This document shows positions 55,236 to 64,000 of a stretch of 64,000 nt of DNA, piece by piece. The stretch's first letter is position 1, and every line of letters begins with the position of its first letter. Source of the DNA: Tetrahymena elliotti 4EA (Eukaryota; Ciliophora; Oligohymenophorea; Hymenostomatida; Tetrahymenidae); the NCBI GenBank assembly GCA_000231825.2, contig JH720365.1, forward strand, positions 1-64,000, written 5' to 3'. The position numbers and the translations under genes are program-made. Below the pieces are notes generated by a model that worked only from the letters and a program-made list of their open reading frames with translations, had not been told where the DNA came from and did no database searches.

Positions 55236-58200
55236 CGAATAAAGCAGGATGAAAAGTAGTTAACAGAATAATAAAAAGAGATAGACAGATTAAAAAATGA
55301 GATTTCTTAAAAAAATAAATAGCTTTATAAATAGGAGTTTGAAATAAAAGATTTTTAAACATGCGATTATATCTAAAAGGAGGAATTGTAGAAGTTAAAA
55401 GACACTTAAAAAAATTGTTCTTGCCAATAATAAAGTAAAACTAATTATGATGGATAGATGAATAATAATATTTCTTAACAAAAATTTGAATTTACTGGAG
55501 ATATTTAAAAATTGACATCTTAAAATTCCAAGTAAACACATTCTATAAGATCTGCTTCTATATAATTATTTGATGCAAATGCTTTAGAACAAAAAATGGA
55601 AGGACCTTAATCTAAGTTGAATAATAATCTTATTAGTAGATAAAATTAACTTTTAAATACAAAAGAGAATGAATTTAATAGAATCTAGCAGGAAAATGAA
55701 AAATCTTCACACTTTACTCAGTAAAACAAAGCTTTAGCAGTAAATAACTCGACTTAAGCACTACTAGATTTTTAATACAAATAGCAAAATAGCTAAGCAT
55801 TTAATAATACAACTCCACAAAATTTTTCAATAGACTATAAACTAAATGAAGGTAATGTTACAGGTTTGAATTTAAATGATATCAATATTCCAAAATAAAT
55901 TCAAACTCCATCGTAATTTTCTCAAGTCAACAGAGATATTAAAAATGAATTTGGGGATATTAAAATTAATTTAAACTCAAATAAATGTGCTTAAGCATCA
56001 TCATTTAATTAAAAGTCATAAAATTAGCTTAAAGAAATAAAAACTTCTGAATAAAATGATACTTCTGAGTAAATTATTTAATATCAAATATAACAACCTT
56101 AGAATAATTCTAAAGCAATTCCTCCTTCTTTGATATAAGATAAAAAAGTAATTACTGCATAATAAACATAAACAAAAAATACTTAACAGAGTTCTGTATG
56201 CCCTCCTCCTAGTTTAAAGAATCCTTATGCTCACTCAAGAAGTGGCAGTTTATATTAAGGATCTACTACTGTTCCGTAATAATCACTTTCTTTTCATATT
56301 AACAGTAATGCTGTAAATGGTCAACAATAATCAGGATATTCTAATTTAACTCTACTAAAGTAAACTTTATATTAGAATTCTTCTTAATCAAGAAAATCTA
56401 GTATTTAAAATTTAAACCCAAAAAAGAATAGTGAGTCTAATACTAATGCAAGCTCTTAAGATAATTCTACATAGTAGGTTTCATCTCAAAATACTATACA
56501 AGCTAAAAGAAATGCATCTTCTTACTAAGCTAACAGCACTGTTTCTCAAAGTTTAACAACTTCAATCTAAGGGACTTCTTCAATTTAAAATATTTCAAGT
56601 GGTAATCATTTCAAAAACTAATATAAAATTAAGTAGAAAGATTAATAACAAACAAATTAAAACAGTTTATAAAACTCAAATTCTACTATTAACTGTAATA
56701 AAGAAAACTTTAATAACTCCAGCATATAAAACCAACAATAAAATTAATAATCTAAAAAATAAAATCAACAAGTGAATTAAACACAATGGTAAAATCAGCA
56801 AGCAGAAAATAATGTCTCTAAAACACTTAAACACGTTAATTAATGCAAGTATAATAATAATATGATTAATTCAGACTAATAGAGTAGCTAGTAAGAAGAT
56901 TCAGCAAACACACTATCTACAAAGTCGAGAGGAAAAAGCTAAACCAGTTTTTCAATAGCATACAATCGTGAAATAGAACAATAAGGAAAGTAAATAGGAA
57001 ATAAATAAGTTTCTATACACTCAGGAAGTGGAACTCCTGCTTCTGTCCCTAGAGGAAACATAAATCATAATAAAACATCCTCCTTAGTTATTTCAACTTC
57101 TAATACATTACTCAATCAGTAAAACTCAAAGTTATATTAAAAATAAAATAGTAGTAATACTGTTTTAAATACTGAGCCTACATAAATAAGCTTTAATAAT
57201 ATTGCATTCAAATCTGATAGACTAATGATTTATAATAGCAGTAATACTCCTTTTGGAATTGCAAGCTAGACTATGAAAGATCTAGCAAAAATAAGAATGG
57301 AAAACTAGCAAACTATTGAAGAATAAAATAATTATTTAAAAGAAGGTGATAAATCTCCTTCTGAAACAGATGAAAATGAATATGAAAGGGAAAATGAGTT
57401 TAAGAAACAAGATAAAAGTAGTTCTTAACCAAACAAGAAGCTGAGTATCCAAGTTTAGAATAAATAATTTACAGAAGATATTGAGGATTTTAATATTTAA
57501 GATGATACTGATGAGCAGTAAGGAGACAAATTAAAATTCACTCATATAAATACAGATAAATAGAAAGCAACCCTACTAACTTATTTTAGTTAACAAGATG
57601 AATCTTTACAAATTCACAGTAACAGCACAATTAATGAAATTCCAAAAGAAAGAACTTTAAGGGAAGAAAATAATTCTAAAAATGGAGATATTTCAGGGGG
57701 AAGAGATTCTAAATTTAATGATTTTCTCAGTTAAAAATTCAAAATTTAAAGTGATATTAAAAGGGAGGAACCTATAAATTATCCTCACTAGAATAATAAT
57801 AATTTAATTAATACTTCAACTAATAATAAAGACATTGTTTAGCCATCAAGCATAACATTTTTAGCTTCTAAACATGGTTAAAATCAAAAAAATGCCTATT
57901 TTGTAAAATCTCCAAAAAAAGAATTCAATCTTGTACTAGCTTAAAACTATAAAAGTTAAAAGTCAAATAATCTTATTAATGGAGAGGAGAATTACATTAC
58001 TTAGGCAGAAGGATAACCTCTTGAAAATTGTAATTATTTCTCTAAAACTATAAAAGAAGAAAGCATAGGAAGTTAGGCTAATTTTGCCAATTTTTATTCA
58101 AATTATACTCAAATGAATTATGAGACTGCAAAAGACAGCTAAAAGGTTTCAACATTCTCTAGCCCTATAAAATAATATTCTTAAAACTAAATAAATAAAT

Positions 58201-60527
58201 TCATAAAAAATGACAATAACTTTGATTAGCTGAATAATCAACCTAGCACATAATAAATTTAATCACCTTGCTAATAAAATTTAGAACTTAAAGTTAAAAG
58301 CAAATCAAGTGGAAATCTGAGTAAAGAACCAGGTAGAATAAAATAAAATCTAGAAAACACTAACTTTTAAAGACTTACGCCTTGTCCCTCTACTATCATT
58401 CAGCCAGTAAGCAATACAAATAATTAATCTTAAGTTTACAAGTTAACTCCAACCCTTAGTTACACAAAATCAGTATCTATAGTTTAAAATAAGCAGATAT
58501 AGTAATAGGATTAAATTGGATAAAAAATATTTGAGTAGTTTGCCATTTACGGTATTGATAAAACAGAGCTTGATTTGAAGTAGCCAGGAATTTAATAGTA
58601 ATTTTTTTTTTTTTTAAATAATGTTTATTAAATTTTTAATAAATTAGCTTACAACCTAAGCTACAGTACAGATATCCAGATAAATAAATTCTTGATAATA
58701 GCAGAGCAAGCACTTTACCTTTCTTTGCTTTCCCTAAAGGTGTAGAAACATAGAGATTTAAGATGACAGATTCTTTATCATAAATAAACGAAATAATGTT
58801 TGCTAATTATGTTGTGGAATATAATGAGAATTGTTTTACTTTTGTAGTGAAAACTGATGATTCATTTAAAAAACAATCAAATTTCCAAAATTCAAATAAG
58901 CTATTAGATATTTGCAATCCTTCTAGGTTACTTTATGGCATATGTTTTAAGATAAAAGACATTATGGAAGATGATTCAAAAGTAATTTAAATTTTATTTT
59001 TAAATTAATTAATTATTAAATTATTTTAATAGGGTAATGATAACACTGCTAAGACCTTAGCAAACTCACAAAACTTTTGGATCACAAAAAGGGCTATTTG
59101 CTTTTTAACATATTACCCATTTGTTAAATTTTTCTTAGACATAATTTCTTCTCTACTCAGTAAGATAAATATTAAAATAAACACAAATAAAAATAACTTT
59201 TTTATTTTTAGACCAAATAAAAATGGAGAGAATAAATTTTTATACATAAAATCATGAAGGTATTAAGAAAGATTCTCGTTTGTTAGCTAGAATAGAACAG
59301 CAATATTTCATGAAAGTATTGTTTTTGATAAAATATCACAGTTTAAAATTATATTTAAATTAAAAAAAGTTAATTACAAATCAATTTTATGGGCTTTTAG
59401 AAGAACTAAAAAATTTAAGCACACCTTCTATTAATTCTTCTATCTATTTATCTTATAAATAAGAGAGGTTTATGTATTACATTCCAGGCTAATAAAGTGC
59501 TAAGTATATAGAAGCAGAGGGTTCTAGTAGTATAGTCTTTTCTTGTATAGCTTATGAGACTTTTATTGAAATATTCTTTAACATACTTATAGAATAACCT
59601 ATGGTTTTTGTTTCAGCTAATCCTGCTTTATTATCATCAGTCATCTTAATGTTTTACTCTCTAATAAAACCTTTTAAATGGCCTCATCCTTTAATTAGCA
59701 TTCTTCCATTAAATCTAATTCATTTACTTGATTCTCCCATTCCTATTTTCTTAGGATTAAATCTGAGTAAGTAAGAAGTATTAGAGCAGAATTTGTGTGA
59801 AAAGCATGAATAGTGCACATTTGTATTCTTAGATGATAACTTAGTTGAAGTTAGTTCTTCCACCAGTGAAAACAAGGAAATGATTCATAAATCAGTTCTA
59901 TATAATAAGCTTCTTTCTTAAACTACTAAACTTTATAATAGCATTTTACCAGAGAACTTGAGAAGAAACTAAATTAATTACTAAATATTCTAAAATAACT
60001 TTTAATAAAATTTAAATTTGTAAGAAAAGAAAAAAAATATTAAACCTCCATCAAACTCAATAACCATAACACCAAATGATCTAAAAATATCCAAAAATAA
60101 TGGACTAACTACCTCTGGCTCAAACGGATAGATGACTCTATCTAGTAGTACCTCTGATTTAGCTACAAGCAATAATTTAAACTAAATAGTTCCTATGAAA
60201 AAAGAGCTACTTATTTCACCTAATGAGGACCAAAAATAAGCTTGTACTACTCTAATGATGAGTATTTCTTAATTTATGTAAACAGAAATATTAGACCACC
60301 TCCCAAATAAAAAACTAGTAGCTCAAGGAGATGTATTATAAATTAATACTAAAATTTCATTAAATAAACTTAAATTATTTTTTACTAAACAGGTAATTGA
60401 TTTAGAACTTCTAGAGTAATATATTACTTGCTAAAGAAGAGCAAAAGATGAATTAGTCTCTCGTATTATAAAAACATAAATGTTTAGCTTCTTCGTTGAA
60501 GAACATTACTATGAAAATAGTTTTTGA
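55236..60527 (+). CDS. giant DENN-domain protein (Rab GEF-like)
   Basis: Exons 55236-58597, 58648-58981, 59033-59159 and 59212-60527 join in frame; 59316-59369 (54 nt, GT..AG, no TGA) is probably a further intron. The product is about 1,700 residues. A coiled coil opens the visible sequence (QLTEQQKEIDRLKNEISQ), then about 1,000 residues of Gln/Asn/Ser-rich linker. The uDENN part starts LQPKLQYRYPD..FFAFPKGV; core DENN follows with ICFLTYYPFVKFFLDIISSL, then QPMVFVSANPALLSSVILMF, LIKPFKWPHPLISILPLNL, DSPIPIFLGL and FVFLDDN, the hallmark order. DENN modules catalyse GDP release from Rab GTPases in membrane traffic; the Rab is unknown. The true 5' end is missing: the first exon starts at an acceptor and lacks an ATG. 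Confidence 0.85.
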
Positions 60528-61639
60528 TTAAAATTTAAAAATAAAAACTTTTTAAAAAAATCATTCTTAATAAAATTTAAAATTCTTCTTTAATTTATTT
60601 ATGAATATTTAAATTAATCCAAAAAATCATTTTTTTAGTTTTTAAGCAAACCTAAATACCTTGGATCAATAAATTATAATATCATTCTTTAAATTTTTGG
60701 AAATTTGAAAAAAGAATTAAGAAATTTTTATTAACTTCAATTGGTTTTAAATTAATTATTTTTCATTAAAACTTCATTAAATCTTACAAATTAATTTTAT
60801 TTTTAGTTGTTAATTAATATATATTAAAAATTATTTTTGTTTAAATGTTGTAAAATACTTAAACATGAGTTTTCTTGAGATTGAAAATATCAATTGTCTA
60901 CAAAAGTTGTTATGTGAACTAAAAATATCTTTCTATATTAAATTCATAATAAGGTTCATTTTAAATATTAATTGATTTTGATTATTTAATCAAATAAATT
61001 TATAATAAAGTAAAGATTAATTTTTGAATTTTATTAAAAAAAAATGACATTTTGAATAGTTTTCAGCATAATTAAGATAAATAAAAGAGTCTTGCCTAAT
61101 TTTTTTGTATTTAGATAAGTTTTAAATGCCCCCTTTAAATATGCATTTTAAAAAATCAGATAAATTAGGTAAAAAAGCCATATTCAAAAATATAAACTCA
61201 AAAAAATGTGAGATTATTTGAAATAAAAAATGATAAATCTTATTTACCGAAATGGGAAACTAAAATTAATCTGAATAATAAATGGTTTATATTTAATGAA
61301 AATAAGAAAATGTTTAAATATGATTTGTAAAAACTAAGTAATTTCTTAAAAACTAGTTTTTTCAACTTATAAATACTTAAAATAACAATTTGGCTTTAAG
61401 AACAACAGAATTTAAACAATATAACAAAGGCTATAGTTAATTCTGCTACTTTAGGGCCTAAATAAAATACTTTTAAGAGAAAGAAAAGAATATTTTCAAT
61501 AACTAGCTATATTTCTTCAATAAATATAGCTTAATTTCTTTTAAAGACATAAAAAACATTGAAGAATTTTTTAATTGTTAATTTTTGAAAGAAATTTGAT
61601 ACAAAAAAGTAAAATATGTAAGATACTATTTCTTATTTT
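60528..61639. other. convergent intergenic region, no gene seen
   Basis: 1.1 kb between the 3' ends of the DENN gene and the next minus-strand gene. AT-rich, with no supported feature. Confidence 0.6.
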
Positions 61640-63400
61640 TCATTATTTAGTATTATTTTATAAAGATGATGGAAAAATATATTATGATTGTTAAACAGGA
61701 ATATGTTGAGAGTAGTCCTTTTTAAATTCATTATTGGTTATTTTTCCTGATACATTTTTCACTTAATTAAAATCTACACTGTTCTTTGAAAGTGTTAAAT
61801 GAGTGTTATTACTTAGATGCTTTTATTCATATTAAGATTATTTTAGCTAATTTGATACTGTAGATTTTGCTAAACCTCCTCCATATCCATCGTATGGATT
61901 TTATTTTTAAAGTGAAGCTGCTCCTTCCTTTTCTACAGTTTTTAACATTTCTAGCTCTACATCAAGTAATCCTTGAATACTTTTGGGTATATTTTACTTA
62001 TTACCTGAAAGCAGAGGCTTATAATCTTTCTATAAAAAAATAAATAATTTTTAACACACCTTTAATTTTTAATAAAATAACTTACCAAATATGCTAACAC
62101 TGTATTTGCTATATTATCTTTCTTTGATTAGAAAGATGGAACTAAAATTTTAGGTTCACAAGGTATATGTTCTTTATTATATATTCTCATACGATGCTCT
62201 ATTTCATCAAAAGGAGCACCTGTTTTTTGTACTTAATTTCCTTTCCCTGTTATGTTTATCTTTGGGTTTTTTCTTCTCATCCTCTAATTTGTTTGTAAAA
62301 ATAAATAAATAAATATTATTTGAATTAGATGTAAAAAGCTTACTGCTTTTGGCTAATCTTTTTTTATGAAAGCTTTACTGATTTTATTTTAATATTTTTC
62401 ATATATTTAACTAAATGCATTTCTAACTTAATCGAATTGATATTAATATGGATTTAGAGCTTATGTTTCTTATAAAGGTTCTTAAATTACTTCTTCTTTT
62501 TTTTCTTCCTCTTCTTCTCTAACCACTTCCTCTTATTTTTCTTCAGGAGGTGATTCTAAATTTTTATGTAGCCCAATACCTGTTAAGAAATCAAAATTTT
62601 CTTCATCAGCAACTACAACAGGTTATTGTTATTCATGTGTATCTTAAATAAAATAATCCTCTTTTTCAATCTATTATTGCTATTTAATGGCATCTTCTAA
62701 AGCCTTTTTATATCTTTGAATCTTCTAATCTATAATTTTTAAAGATTCAGGATATGTATTGGTTTTAAATTTTTCTTTCCCATCTACTTTAGGAGTGTAG
62801 ACTAAAATATTCCTTGATATGTTATCAGTTACAACTCTTTATTTATACATAAGATTAAATTTACTAATTTGCTTATATTAATATATATTTACTTCATATT
62901 TATATTTTAATTCTGCATCAATTAATTCACTTTTTAGTAGTTCATTTCTTAATTCCCATTGTTAAATGGATCATTACCCATCCCTTTCATCAACCTAGCT
63001 TCTATTCTAGATTATATTGCTTTTTTATCACTTTTAAAATTAAAGAAAATTTATGTGAATTCTCAATTTTTCTGTCGATATATTAGTTTAATTCAAATAT
63101 ACTAAAAACGAGCAGCAGGTTAGCTTGTTTAGATATTTCTTTAGAAAGTTTGTTATGCTGATTGTTATCTCCTTGCGATAAATGATTAAGCTTTTAATTC
63201 ACCTTCCAAATCTAGTAATTAATTTTATTGTTTTCAATATTTTAATCATATTAATCTAAAATTATTTCATTTTAAATGAAGCAAAATAAAGCTTTTCATA
63301 AAATAAATATGATTATACCTACCCTTGTAGTAGGATATGTAATTTCATCTCTTTTCTTTGGTTTAGTAGTATATACTCTATTAATCAAATCCGGAAGCAT
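61640..63400 (-). CDS. unknown multi-exon protein, acidic middle region
   Basis: Clear exons on the minus strand: 63323-63400 (MLPDLINRVYTTKPKKRDEI), a next exon starting at 63202, a long exon ending at 62344, then 62086-62283 and 61640-62029, with introns 63203-63322 (120 nt), 62284-62343 (60 nt) and 62030-62085 (56 nt). Between about 63130 and 62960 the coding signal passes through three frames. A 102-nt intron explains the first change, while the second (between ARLMKGMGNDPF and QWELRNELLKSEL) needs either a 65-nt intron that removes good-looking codons or a one-base error. The protein has a Glu-rich segment (EEVVREEEEEKKEE) and a conserved-looking C-terminal half (GAPFDEIEHRMRIYNKEHIP; KSIQGLLDVELEML). 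No family is recognised; a ciliary role would be a guess. Confidence 0.65.
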
Positions 63401-64000
63401 TATTTTATAAATCCTCTAATTTATAATCAATCAATAAGTAAAAATAGTATGTTTTAACAACTAAAAATTAATTAGATTAATCTTTCTAAATTCACAGAAT
63501 CTATCAAGTTATTTTATGTAAATTTTTAGATATAATAAGACTATTTACCAACCAGATTTTTTGAAATATAAATTAAATTAATCATTGAAATACTCATTAA
63601 TCAGTACCTATTACAAAAAACGAATCTTTTTGTAAATAAAATGAATTTAATACTAGTCTTTTTTTTTCAAATTTTTTGGACTATCTCTAATTTTTAGAAA
63701 AATTACATAAGAATTCAGCCAATTTTTTTGATTAAATAAAAAGCCATGCCTTTTTAATATTTTAAATGATGAATAGCTAATATTTATAATTTAAACATAT
63801 ATTAAATTTTTAAAATAATTAATGGCTTAAACATGAATTTTATTTAAAATCTCTCAGTTTGTAATGGCTTTCAAATGGATTAATACTATTTAATTGCTAA
63901 AAGGCATGTTTTTTAGATATTTAAGGAATATTTAAATAAAACTTTTTAATACTTATTGAAAAATTTTCAGATTATCAATTTGAGTAGATACCAACTTTAT
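63401..64000. other. upstream flank, no gene seen
   Basis: 600 bases of AT-rich sequence upstream of the last minus-strand gene up to the window edge. No supported feature. Confidence 0.55.

Overview
The window starts at a chromosome end: bases 1-47 are perfect C4A2 (CCCCAA) telomeric repeats. Together with very high A+T content, short AT-rich GT..AG introns (most about 48-130 nt) and long reading frames that run through TAA and TAG (read as Gln) and end only at TGA, this points to the macronuclear genome of an oligohymenophorean ciliate of the Tetrahymena type (nuclear genetic code 6). All genes were translated with TAA/TAG = Gln and TGA = stop. Conventional ORF calls with the standard code see only fragments of them.

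Layout from the telomere: a RING-CH membrane E3 ligase (368-2116, +); a coiled-coil protein (3135-5052, +); an unresolved minus-strand gene (5147-5734, with coding-like but interrupted sequence up to about 6240); a 13-exon RCC1-repeat/IQ-motif protein (6368-13078, +); a gene-poor stretch holding a candidate structured RNA (14352-14690); a TPR protein (15577-16833, +); a small Ser/Thr kinase (19063-20528, -); a selenocysteine tRNA gene with an upstream pol III-type promoter (24447-24533, -) in a 5.8 kb gene desert; a RING/B-box/coiled-coil (TRIM-like) protein (26341-29712, -); a small unknown (31444-32076, -); a 10-exon SNF1/AMPK-type kinase (34104-38014, -); a single-pass membrane protein with a glycine-zipper region (40795-42000, -); a Ser/Asn/Gln-rich protein (44157-46822, -); a Zn-binding/MORN-repeat protein (48557-50358, +); a coiled-coil protein (51455-54055, +); a giant DENN-domain protein (about 55236-60527, +); and an unrecognised multi-exon protein (61640-63400, -).

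The content is eukaryotic regulation: ubiquitin ligases (two RING types), kinases (two), Rab-GEF-like DENN, RCC1 and MORN scaffolds. Genes are independent units with their own orientation; there are no operons. Ciliate hallmarks recur: long Q/N/S-rich linkers, many small introns, and convergent or divergent intergenic regions of 1-4 kb that are almost pure A+T.

The strongest single observation is the tRNA-Sec. It has a UCA anticodon, the 9/4 acceptor/T-stem geometry, a 6-bp D stem and discriminator G, so the organism reads TGA both as its only stop and as selenocysteine. Other items worth checking are the structured RNA candidate at 14.35-14.69 kb, a G7/C7-tipped palindromic element at 47.9-48.05 kb, a long hairpin at 18.08-18.17 kb, a repeated intergenic motif around the small kinase gene, and two genes whose coding signal changes frame.
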